A stretch of DNA of 64,000 nucleotides from Cenococcum geophilum 1.58 (lineage: Eukaryota > Ascomycota > Dothideomycetes > Gloniales > Gloniaceae). Shown in pieces: positions 38,328 to 49,762 of the stretch. The stretch is from positions 3,725,640 through 3,789,639 of the forward strand of contig KV748181.1 of assembly GCA_001692895.1 (NCBI GenBank). The letters run 5' to 3'. Position numbers and translations under genes: made by a program. The first letter of the stretch is position 1, and each line of letters starts with the position of its first letter. Below the pieces are notes generated by a model. That model made no database searches. It saw only the letters and a program-made list of their open reading frames with translations, and had not been told where the DNA came from.

Positions 38328-38910
38328 AATCTTCCTACTTATTATTATATTGCTATTTATACTACTTTTAATATAGTTCTATAAGTATATATAATCTATC
38401 TATAGGAAAGTATCTTTTTATTACTATATTATTATAACCTTTTATATATTGTTCCTTAAACCTAATAAAGATTATAAAATCTTCTTCCTATTTAATTTCT
38501 TATAACTACTTCGCCCTTAATATACCTATCTTTAGCCTATAAATAATTCTTCTAATAAGTACTCTATCCCTTAATTAGCTTAGTATTCTTAGCTTATAGT
38601 TCTAATTCTATTTTTACTATATATAAATTCTTTTTCTAACCTCCTTTTAGCCTTTTTCTAATCTACATTTAGCTAATAAATTCTTAAAATCCTCCCACTT
38701 CTTAATTATAGTATTAACTATTTAACTTTTAGGTTAAATACTTTATTTACCTATTACTCTATAATATTCTATATATAGAGCCTAATCTCTATCCTATTAA
38801 TCTAACTTAGATTTTTAGGTTTCTAGAAACCTTCGTCTTATACCTATTTATTTATCTTTAAACTAAGCTACTACTCTTTTCTATTAGTTTTTGTCCGTTA
38901 TAGGTCCTTA
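38328..38910 (-). mobile_element. Ty3/gypsy fragment E, right piece
   Basis: This continues the gag region of the older copy from 16253, matching about 46800-47580 of copy F with gaps. It ends abruptly near 38910, where normal-composition sequence starts. Broken and AT-shifted. Confidence 0.8.
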
Positions 38911-40121
38911 AGCTCCTTAGAACGGAACGAGCATTCTGAAACAGCCTACGGTGTCAAGCTTCTGCCAAGGCCAATCAAGCTTTACTCAGATCCTGCAAAG
39001 TTTTAGCGAAACCCACAGTGGCTAAAGACCAGGCGAGACGTTTAAGCGCTGTCTCATAAAGCCGTACGAATGCAAGGGGCGAGCATTGAAAGAATCAGAA
39101 TGCACGCGCCATCTAAAAGTAACCGTTAGGACGGTCGTTTTTTGGTCCCCGAGTCTATGGGAACATCACTCCATCAAGGGTGGGGATGCTGGCTGCCTTG
39201 CGGAAACCTTCTCCGTGGCCGAAAGAGGTTGAGAAGCATAAAATTTTATGCATTATCTCATTAAGACGTTTTTCTGATTAGTTAACTACAGACCAATGCA
39301 CATCGGCGGACCAGAGAACGACAGCGTCGTCCGCGGCCGCCGCCTCGACCGCAATTTCCACTCCCGCTGCAGCTGCAGCTGCACCCGCATGCGCATGTGC
39401 GGTTGCCTAGGAGGCCCATTTGGATGATGGCCCCTAGTGTACTACTAATCATTAGGATTCTGAAATTTGGTCCCGGCTTACTAGCCAGGGATACACTTAA
39501 ATCTATCCTTCACCGGTCAAATATTATCTCTATTGTCCTAGAAACACAGCCCAAACAAGTAAATAAACCGAATATCCAAATCAAATATTCGTCCAGTTGT
39601 TTACTTAGCAAAACCAAAATTTTCGTGAGTCAGTCTACATTGATATAGTACCGCAAAAGCTTGACGGCTTCTTTATCATATAACAGTCTTTTAAAAGCCT
39701 TTCCATAGAATTACTCAAAATATTCCACACTCGTATGGACACACCGCTTCCCCCCACAAACCCCCCATCGAAGATCATCATGACTAGGTTTCACCGTTTG
39801 GTTTGATTAGACCGAGATGTAATGACTCATATCACAGACATGTACGAATGCCGGGGATATTAAACCTTCCATAAAGCTAAGAAATGCAGGTCACCATTTC
39901 ACCTCGTGGATTCTACTCGTCGAGCCCTTGTTCAGGCGTTCCCGAAAGCGGAGCTATGAATGATCGATTACAAATCTGAGACCGTGCGCCGATCTTGGTG
40001 GAATGATCAATGCACCCCAAGCACATTATGAACCGACATTTAAATACTACAGCATTTCCTCTTCTCCTCTTTAACTAAAAGCACCTCACTCCAAGTTACT
40101 CTACCTTCTCTATCATCTACA
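38911..40121. other. Gene-poor unique sequence upstream of the DUF1993 gene
   Basis: Composition returns to normal for fungal single-copy DNA. Only two items stand out: an alanine-rich, GC-rich open stretch (about 39273-39411) that may be an exon remnant, and promoter sequence for the gene at 40122. The open frame at 39397-39648 has no recognisable motif and is probably chance. Confidence 0.6.
39823..39829 (+). promoter_or_regulatory. TGACTCA site (GCN4/CpcA- or AP-1-like)
   Basis: A perfect TGACTCA lies 293 bp upstream of the DUF1993 start codon. Such sites bind bZIP factors of the GCN4/CpcA and Yap types in fungi. A 7-bp match can occur by chance, so a regulatory role is only a possibility. 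Confidence 0.3.
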
Positions 40122-40628
40122 ATGCCTGTCTCACTTTACGATCTTAGCATCCCAGTGTTTATTCGTGGCCTCAGCAATCTCGCAGCATTCCTGAAGAAGG
40201 CCGAAGACTATGCAAACGAAAAACAGATCCCACATTCCGAGCTCCTTAATGCCAGGCTCGTTGATGATATGGCCGCTCTCCCCTTCCAAATTCAACGCGT
40301 CAGCGACACTGCCAAAGGGGTAACAGTTCGCGTCGGCGGAGCTGAAAATGTCGTGATGGAAGACACCGAAACAACTTTTGAGGACCTGCAGACGAGAATC
40401 TCGAGGACGATTGATCTTCTGAACAGGGTGGATAAAGGGGCGTTTGAGGGAAAGGAGACGGCGGAGGTGGTGATGAAGTTGAGGGGTGAGGACAGGAAGT
40501 TCACCAGCGAAACCTATTTGCTGAAATTTGCGTTGCCAAATTTCTATTTTCACGTTACCACTGCATATGCTATTCTAAGGCATAAAGGCGTGCCTGTTGG
40601 GAAAATGGATTTCTTGGGGCCGGCGTAG
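40122..40628 (+). CDS. DUF1993 family protein
   Basis: An intact, intronless 168-residue protein covering the whole DUF1993 family (residues about 3-165). Family hallmarks visible are the opening MPVSLYDLSIPVFIRGLSNL, the middle LQTRISRTIDLLNRV, and the closing FYFHVTTAYAILRHKGVPVG followed by KMDFLG. The fold is expected to be a DinB-like helical bundle. No catalytic function is established and no signal peptide is visible, so it is probably cytosolic. The ATG at 40122 is preceded by a TTTAAATA box (about 40039) and a pyrimidine-rich leader usual in fungi. It is the only clearly intact gene between the transposon blocks. It has normal base composition and no sign of RIP, which fits a single-copy gene. 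Confidence 0.9.
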   Translation: MPVSLYDLSIPVFIRGLSNLAAFLKKAEDYANEKQIPHSELLNARLVDDMAALPFQIQRVSDTAKGVTVRVGGAENVVMEDTETTFEDLQTRISRTIDLLNRVDKGAFEGKETAEVVMKLRGEDRKFTSETYLLKFALPNFYFHVTTAYAILRHKGVPVGKMDFLGPA

Positions 40629-40964
40629 GACGAGGCGGAATGTTCTGGGTATCATGGCTGAACGACTGTAGTTGAGCTCTTTTAGCACAGTGACGTGGGC
40701 TAAAAATCTTACAATTAAATAAACGAGCCATCTTTCGGGCAGAGTTTTAGGGCCAACCGTCTATGAGCGCTTGTCATTTATGTTTTATTATTTCTCAAAG
40801 ATTGGAGCTGCAGATCGATGGAAGCCAGCCTTTATCATCTCGGACTCGGGATAGCCGAGCTTTGAACCAATCAAGTCTACGCTGACACGGTCCTTGTAGT
40901 TTAGGTAAATAGCCAGTAACATTTTAGATATCTTAGGCAGACTTGCACATCTTTATCATTGCCT
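40629..40964. other. Unique spacer between DUF1993 gene and transposon K
   Basis: This holds the 3' untranslated region and normal-composition sequence up to the TA duplication of transposon K. No further gene is visible. Confidence 0.6.
40718..40723 (+). terminator. Polyadenylation signal AATAAA
   Basis: AATAAA lies 90 bp after the DUF1993 stop codon, at a spacing usual for a fungal 3' end. Confidence 0.45.
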
Positions 40965-41039
40965 TATCCGCCCCACGGACTATTCGCTTACGCTCATAGT
41001 CCTACGCAGCTCAACGGAACACCGAGCTCAACGGAACAC

Positions 41040-41684
41040 GAGCCCCACCACATGATTTTAAAGCCGTAGATTTCTACGTAGGCTACATATATACAGAAAT
41101 CCTTGGTGGAGCACCTTAAGCAATAGCCTAGCTACAATCCTGCCAAATATTACGAGTCTAAGGCCTCTGCACGTTGTGTAGCGTCCTCCTTTGCCTACTT
41201 CTTTACCGCACGTGTAGCCGCCCTACCTGCCTTCTCTGCTTCCTTTTGAACTCGTTATAATACTTTAAGCCGTCCATCTACTATAGATATTAAGCCTCCC
41301 TTTTAAACAACCCGTTGGTTAGTCTTTTAGCGCTTTACGCGGGCGCGTACTACTACCTACATTAAATATAGGTCCTCCTCTACTAATAAGTAAAGTATAG
41401 CATTCTTCCTAGCACTTTTATAAAGCATTAATAAAGGATTTCTTACCCTATTAGGCTGCTAAATAATAAAGCTATAAACCTAATTTATTGTTATCTGTAA
41501 GCTACGCAGTATATTAGGTATTTATAGCACTATAAGTTATAGCCGCAGTAGCTATAGTATTATAGGTAGTGGCGTAGATAGACGTACTATAGCTGTTTAA
41601 TATTGTAATTTAGTTAATATAACCTTAGGATTATATGGAATAAGGCTAGTTTTTACCTATCCTAATAGGATAGATAAGGATTTA
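41040..41684 (-). pseudogene. Fot1/pogo transposase of K, C-terminal part
   Basis: The minus-strand translation shows the basic C-terminal tail typical of Fot1-type transposases: an alternating Arg/Lys stretch, then GGLISIVDGRLKVL (about 41290-41330), and a helical charged tail EKAGRAATRAVKK (about 41190-41240). Several stops are present. It is the continuation of 54488-55558 across the inserted elements. Confidence 0.6.
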
Positions 41685-42108
41685 TGTAACGGAACCTTGT
41701 AGCAAGAACTACGGTGGGCTCGTTATTGGGCTAGGTGTATAGGAAATGCAAGTATAAAAGTTAACAACGAATAATAACTAGTGGAGTAGTTGCCTAACAG
41801 ATTAACTCTAATTATATTCTAAGAATTACTATAAGGAAGGAACTATCTAGGTAGGGACTAAGGGTCCTTAAATACACAACCGTACTCCTATAAAATCCTT
41901 CTTATACGTAATATACGTCTTATATATAAGGTACGTAAGTTCCTCTTATTCCTCTTATTTAATACGTAGCATATTATATAACCTTGGTTACTATTCCTTG
42001 TTATATAGTTCTACCGGTTCTATTTTAAACCATACCTAAATTAACTAACTAGCTTCTTCCGTCTTTTCTTTAAGTAGTTATAATATTGTACTTAAAGCGT
42101 CTATAACA
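41685..42108 (-). repeat. 3' LTR of copy F
   Basis: A 424-bp LTR starting TGTAACGGAACC on the plus strand, the best-preserved outer end of the family in this window, preceded by ATTTA. Confidence 0.92.
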
Positions 42109-45100
42109 CCATCTCCCTCCTTTCTATCTTTATCCTTAAAGATTTAAAATATCTCTAAGTTATTTACTAGAGGTGTAATATCCGTCTAATTAATTTGGTT
42201 AATATTATTACTTATTATACCTAAAGCAATTTCTTCTTCACACGCCTAACGTTGTGCTCGCACTATTACTGCAATATTATCTCTTAGTAAAATTATACCG
42301 TCTCTATATTCTCGCTGTTTAAAAGAGGGGTTAGTTTATATTACGTTAGTAAACCCATCTTTATAATAACCGTTCTCTTACTTAAAGTATACTAAAGCAA
42401 ATATTCATTTGTCCTGTGACGTTTACTTTACCTTTAATGCTAAATATACGCGACCTATTACTCTTAATAGTTGTCTAGTTCCCTAATTAATTTGCCTTAG
42501 GGTCTTATATTTAATCTACTACTACGTGGCTAGATAGTAAACTATTTTAAGCCCTTACTAAGTTAGAATGTTCTTATAATACGGAATAGAAGGCCCTAGA
42601 TACTTAAATCGCGGCGTCTACTTATCTGCTTCGTCTTAAGAAGGTTTATAAAAAGGTTTATTCTAAGGAGTGGAAACTTATAGAATAAGGTCTATAGGAA
42701 CTTAGCAATAAAAGAACGGATTCTCTCTTAATAGAGAAGGAAATAGATCTAAGTAGTTCGGCAACTGCTCTTCCTAGGTCCCCCTTAGGTAACTTATTCT
42801 TTAGTAATACTTCTTTTTTAATACTTTCTAACCTAATCTCTTCCGATACTCCTATACCTTTCCTATAGCATTCTTTAGATTCTCTAATAGCTCCTAGGTA
42901 GTCTTAGTATAGCCTATTTACTTAACCTTGTACTATATTTTATTATTAACGTCCTTATAACTAATGATCTTTAAAACTTATTATTTGTCTTCTTCTTATC
43001 CTCTATATATGTCTACTTTGTAAACTAGTAGCTTAATATTCCCGTATGCTAGCTCTAGCATTGCAATATACTATATAAAGTAGATCTTTATTTTAGCTAG
43101 TAGGTTTAACTTAAACGTAACTAGTGAAATCCTCTACATAATTTTAAAAGGTCCTAGTCTAACATAGTCTAACTTCTTACTTAGTCGTTAACTCTTAAAA
43201 TTTTTATATAGTAGCCATACTTTATCTCCCTCCTTAAGATCTAATCCCTTAGATCTCTTTATATTATAGTACTTTTTTATTCTCTTTTATACTTTCTATG
43301 CTGATTCTATAAGGTCTATATAAAGATTTATTAATATCTTTATCCTTTCTTTAGCTGTGCTACTCGTTTTCTTTACTTACTATAGTAATAATAATATTCT
43401 TAGCTTATATCTGTAATTTACCTTAAATAGTAATATGCCTATTCCTTCTTAAGGTGTTATATTATATATAAACTATATAACTAGTAATAGCGATACCTAA
43501 TTATTCTATACATAATTAACATAATGCCTTAGATACTGCTTTAGTGTCTAATTTAATTTTTCCGTTTAACCGTCTATCTGCGGATAATATACGGTGGAAG
43601 TTACTACTTAAACTCCTTACTCCGCTAAGAATACCTCCTAGAATACTGCTACGAATCTTAAATCTCTATCCAATATAATTTTACTTAGTACTCTATATTT
43701 TACGAATACTTCTTTAACATAAATTCTAGCGATATCTTCCGCTAAGATTTCCTTTATGCATACTATAAAGTATCCTTACTTTATAAGCTTATTTACTATT
43801 ACTAAAATCGCGTTATAATCTTATCCGGTAATAGGATCTTTTAATTTTAGTAACTTAACGATAAAGTCCTATAATATAACCTCCTATAGTCTCTCTAGTA
43901 TTTTAATAGGTTGTAGCCCTCCGTATAGCTTATGCCTTATTAGTTTATTCCTTTAGCAATCTAGATACTCTCTAGTAACCCTTCTAGCTATCCTTTAAAT
44001 TTTATTAATAATATACTCCTTTTAGAGTCTTAACACTAAGCCTATAGCTCTATTATGTCCTTAAGTTAGTCCTTTATAGAAGTCCTCTATAAACTACTCT
44101 GCTATACTTTTTAGGATGTACTTTACTTCTTAGTTTTTATATATATCTATCTATAGATCTTCTAGCTGTGCTTCTAGAATTCTTTATGCCTAAAAGCTTT
44201 CTAGTATCTTGTAAACTTTCTCTAGTTTGTTACTCTCTTAAGTTGCTACAATTTTTGGATAATTATACCTAATTAATCTATCTGTGTCTTTTTGTAATAA
44301 AGCCCCTAATGGCTTCTTATTATTCTATAGTTTAGCCTTATAACTTAAAGTATCTGCTCTTATATTATCTATACCCTTAGTATACTAAATCTTAAAATAG
44401 TATTCTATAAGCATCTCTGCCTATCTAACCTATCTTTAATTAAGTTCCTTTATTATTAGGAATCTTATTAGGTTCTTATAATCCGTTTTAACTATAAATA
44501 GTTTTTTATACCTTATAAGAATGCTCTTTATTCCTTAAATGCTGTAACTATACCTAATAACTCCTTATTGTAGATGTCATAGTTTAACTCTAGTGGTGTT
44601 ATTTTCCGACTATAGTATACTACTGGGTGCTATCTATTTTAATGCCTTTATATAAAGTATACCCCTAGTATATAGTCTAATATATCTATCTTTATAACTA
44701 TCTCTAGACCTAGTTAATAGATCTTAAGAACTAGCTCCTAGGTAAACAACTCTTTAACTTTTTTAAAGAGTTCCCTTTATTCCTCTCCCTATGCCTATAG
44801 TTCTTCTTTCTTTATTAATCGCGTAAATGGCTTAATATCCTTTAACTATTATGCTATAAACCTTCTGCAGTAATTATAAAACCCTAGAAATAATCTTAAC
44901 TATATAACGTTCTCTAGTTTTTACCAATTTACTATAGCCTTAATCTTCTTTAAATCTATACTAAGTTAGCCTAGTTTAATAATAAATCTAATAAAATTAA
45001 TCTTCCTAGTAAAGAACTCGCATTTCTTAATTACTATGGGCATTTGTTTTTCTTATAATCTCCTTAAGACCTATTTAACGTATTCTCCGTATTCTTCCTT

Positions 45101-48100
45101 AGTTATTAAGTAGATAATAATATTATTAAGATATACCATAATAAATTTATCTAAGTATTCTCCTAATATATTGTTAATACGCTTCTAGAACGTTACTAGT
45201 GCGTTTATAAGCCTAAATTGCATAACTAATAGTTTATATAGTCCTTCCTTTAACCTAAAGGCTGCCTTTTATTTATCGCCTTCCTTAATCCTAATCTAAT
45301 AGTACGCCCATCTTAGATTTATCCTCGTAAAGATTTACGCGTTACCTATCCTGTCTTAGATTTCGCTAATTAAGGGTAAAGGATATTTATCCTTTCTAGT
45401 AATGCTGTTTAACTATCTATAGTCGATACATAGCCTTAGTTTGCTATTTTTCTTTAGTACAAATAGTACTAGATAACCTACTAATAACTGCAATGGTTTA
45501 ATATATCCCTTTTGTAGATTTTCCTAGATAAACTCTTTTAATACTCTACCTTCTTCTTTAGTAAGCTTATAGATTGGAAAGAACCTTAGACTTATTTCTA
45601 GTTCTAATTCTATCTTATAGTCCTATGCTATATACTCTAACAGCTTTTTACTTTCTAATAACTATAGTTTTTTACTATACTTATAGTATCTCTTTGGTAT
45701 ATAACTTAGTCCTTTTTCTATTTCTTTATAGGTTGCTCCTACTTAGTACTATACTAACTTGGCTTATTATTACTTCTTATAGCGTTAAGTATCCTTAATA
45801 TTAACCTAACCTATAATCTAATTAATCCTTAAATTGTATTCCTATAACTAAGGTATACCTAATACTGCCTCGTCCTGTCCTAATAGTAGGATATTAAAAG
45901 ACACCTTAATTTATCTCCCTTTAATAGTTATTTAAATAGGTCCTATTTTAAGATTAATAATGCCTCCTCTATAGGCTATCGGATCTCCTAAAATTATTAC
46001 TAATAGGTAAAGTTGCTCCTTTTATCTATAAGGTAGTCCTATTCTCTTAACTACTGCTAGTAAGATATAGTTTCTTATTACTCTACTATCTATTAGCGCT
46101 TTAAACTGTTAATCTTACTATTTAACTTATAAATTTAGGTATTGTCCTTAAATTCCTTTAAGGGTCTAAGGCTCTACCACTGGCTCCCTCTGGTTCTGTA
46201 GGCCTCTACTTTTCCTAACTATTAGCTGCTTAATTTTTATGTACTTAGCTTACTCTTTAGCTAATACCTAGTTTGCTTTTTATCTTTAATATACCATAAA
46301 TATATATTCTCTAGGTATTCCCACCACTATTATCCGTCTAAGCATTTTTCTATAAGGAATCTTTCTAGTTAAAGTACTAAACTCTCTTCCTCTTAAACCT
46401 CTGCTAGATGCCATCTGTGTATATATTTAGTATTCCTATACTATTACTTATCTATTATCTAGTATATCCTTATAGGGTATTTCTAATTCTTTTCCTTTAA
46501 ATTCTTATATATCTCGCACATATTATCTATACACGCGATCTATAATAATGTGTAGTATGCCAGGTGCTTTAGGTTAACTCTTAACTTATTTTTATCTTTA
46601 AGTTTAAACCTCTATTATGCTAATCTAAATATTATAACTTTGTTTATAGGTACTAAGATATGTCTTTTACTTTTCTAGTCCTCTAATCGTTCTTCTAGAT
46701 CCTTTAACGTTATAATTAAGGCTCCTTTAATATGTGTTATAGCCTTCTCTATAATTGGGTGGTCTTAGATAACTTTTTTATCTAACTATATATAAAAATC
46801 TTCCTACTTGTTATTATGCCTTTGCCTATACTACTTTTAGTACAGCTACTAGAGTATATACGGCTTGTCCGTAAGGAAGTATCTTCTTATTACTGCGTTA
46901 TAACAGCCCTTAGTATGTCATTCTTTAAACCTAGTAGAAATCCCTAAATCCTCTTTATCTTCCAGTTTAGTAAGCCACTTAGCTCTTAGTATGCCTGCCC
47001 TAGGCCTATTAGTAATTCTTTATACTAGCGCTCTATCCTTTATATGTCCTAATATACTAGATCTCTTATCTAGTTTCTATTCTTACTATGCGATAATTCT
47101 TTACCTAAACTCTTCTATAGTTTCTTTTAGTTTGCGTCTTGCGCTCTAATCCTTAAAGTCTTTGTACTTCTTAATCTTAGTATTAACTTTTTAATCTTTA
47201 GTCCAAATAATGTGTTCTATTAATAAGTCTTCTAGGTCTATATATTCGTCTCCTAGTCTAATTACTATTTATACTATAGATTCCCTAATTTATAAGAAAG
47301 CTTCTTGCCTCTTATTTATAGGTGTCTTTATTTATACTCTAAATTCTTAACCCCTTTAGATCCTTAATCCTAAGCTCGCTTCTAACTTAAGCTTAGCTTT
47401 AGCCTTAGTCCAACTAGGCTTACTTAGTATTCTTATCTCGTCTTAAAAGTCTTAAATCTCACTTATCTCGTCTTAAGAGTCTTATGCCTATAGGAAACTT
47501 TATCCTAAGCTTATTTATATATTACTAAACTAAGCTATTACTCTACTTTATTGGTTATTGTCCGTTATAGGTCCTTAAGCTTACCTTATCTCATCTTAAG
47601 AATCTTAGTCATCTTTTATCTCGCTATAAGAATCTTAAGCCTATGGCCTTTTGCCTTTATTAAGTGCCGAAGTAGTTCGCTATCTTACTTCTCTTATATC
47701 TCGCGAAGCGATAGATATTATATCTAGTAGTGTCTTAATCCCCACTAATATTCCTTATTCTATAGTAGAATTATCCTCTACCTCTATTATAACATCTCCA
47801 ATAGCTATATATTCCCAGTAAACCGCTCTTATTACCTTATCGTTATAAAATGCTTCGCCTATATTAAAATTATTGTCCTTAATATCCGATCTGCGAGCTA
47901 GTTTATTAGTTCCTTTATATCCTATAGGTGCTGGCTCTTATAGTTAATAGCTTGCGCCATACTTAGTGTCCTTATAAATTTAGTATATATTATTATAACA
48001 AAACGTAAAACTTCTAATTAAACATTCCTTTGTTCCTTGCAGCATATTATTATCCCTCTATACATATATATTATCTGCTAGTCTTATACCTTTTACTATA

Positions 48101-49208
48101 TAGTAACTCTGCCCACTTCTATAGTCTCTAATATAATAACCCTGTTTTCCGCAATTTATATAAGCTCCTTCTTTAAACCATTTTTCCTATTATAGAGTCC
48201 GCCTAAATATCTTCTACTATTAAGATCCCTAATTCGGCCTCTGCTCCTTAGACCTTTAATTACTTAATCTTTATCCTCTAGGTTTCTATAGTTTACTTTA
48301 TCTTTTATAGGCTTCTTTAGTACTACTTAGGTCTATTAGCTCTGCGCCATACTATGGTTTCTAACTTAGCTTTTGTTATTGCGTACTCTGCGCCTTATAT
48401 AACTATAGAACTCTATCCTAGCCTCTTTTAGCCTATTCCCTTTAGTAGATCCAATTATTAATCTTAATCGCCTAATCTATTAGTTCCCTTAGGGTGTCCG
48501 CATCTTCTATTAGGATAATTACGTCCTAAACTTTAGCCTTAAGTCCTTGTTTATACTATGCCATAAGCGCCCTATTATTCCACTCTACTTATATTACTAA
48601 CGTCTAGAACTGCGTTATATACTTAATTGCTAAAGTTTATTGCGTAATATCTTAGAATTTTCTTTCCACCGTGGTTATTGCCTCTGGGTCTCTAAACATT
48701 TATATAAGTTATTCTATAAATCTATTCCAGCTTAAGAACATAAACCGTACCTCTTAGTTAGTAGTTATTATGCCGTTCGCTTATATCTCTATAAGGTAAG
48801 GCTTAAACCATTTAAGTGCTCTTCCTATTAAGAATAGTCCTATATAGGCTATTTGATCTATAGGTATTACCAGCTTTACTCCTTCCTATACTACCTTAAA
48901 GTGCATTTATATTAGGAATCCTTTAAGCTTTAATCTCTCTCCTAAGTACCTTTTAATTAATAATAACTTAACCTTTGCTGCGCCTATCCCGTTAATCCTA
49001 TTTTCTAATATTATATTATTTTCTATTAACTAGTTAACTATCTCTTATAGTTATCCGACCGTTATAGGTTGCTGTAAGTTAGTATCTACTATACTAGTGT
49101 TGTTACCTAACCTTAAAGTAGTTACTGCCGTTGATAGCGTTATAGTGGCTGCTTTTAGTGGCATGTTATTTAACTTCTTATATTAATACTATAACTAGGT
49201 AGTGATTG

Positions 49209-49632
49209 TATAATAGAACCTTATAGCAAGAACTACGGTGGGCTTATTATTAGGCTAGATATATAGGAAATATAAGTATAAAAGTCAACAACAAATAATA
49301 ACTGGTGGAGTGGTTGCCCAATAGATTAACTCTAATTATATTCTAAGAATTACTATAAGGAAGGAACTATCTAGGTAGGGACTAAGGGTCCTTAAATACA
49401 CAACCGTACTCCTATAAAATCCTTCTTATACGTAATATACGTCTTATACATAAGGTACGTAAGTTCCTTTTATTCCTTTTGTTTAATACGTAGCATATTA
49501 TATAACCTTAGTTACTATTCCTCGTCACATAGTTCTACCGGTTCTATCCTAAACTATACCTAAATTAACTAACTAGCTTCTTCCGTCTCTTCTCTAAGTA
49601 GTTATAACATCGTACTTAAAGCGTTTATAACA
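49209..49632 (-). repeat. 5' LTR of copy F
   Basis: The 424-bp partner of 41685-42108, followed by the duplication ATTTA (49633-49637). Confidence 0.92.
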
Positions 49633-49648
49633 ATTTAAATATAGTTAT

Positions 49649-49762
49649 ATACTAGCGTCTATATATTGCTTAGCAGTATCTACCTCAGTAACGCATAATG
49701 CTAAGACCTCCTATAATATTCGCGAATATTAAACGCAGTCACTACGTAGCTAATTCGCTTTC
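49649..49762 (+). repeat. Repeat A1 of element G
   Basis: 114 bp repeated at 54063-54176, both starting ATACTAGCGTCTATATATTG and ending AATTCGCTTTC. Confidence 0.88.

Larger units (their letters stand above)
41685..49632 (-). mobile_element. Ty3/gypsy chromovirus copy F, full-length fossil
   Basis: A 7.95-kb minus-strand LTR fossil with 424-bp LTRs and duplication ATTTA (41680-41684, 49633-49637). It is the best uninterrupted copy of the family here. Reading leftward from the 5' LTR (49209-49632): gag region (about 46500-49170), protease and RT (about 44950-46200), RNase H (about 44450-44800), integrase (about 43250-44300), chromodomain-like segment (about 42900-43020), then a further region to the 3' LTR (41685-42108). 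It is broken with many breaks and shows RIP-type bias. It interrupts transposon K next to the left end of G. Confidence 0.92.

Noticed and set aside
40131-40553. Antisense open frame of 140 codons inside the DUF1993 gene
   Set aside because: It is the complement of a clear family member with a proper start and leader; no motif is seen on the minus strand.
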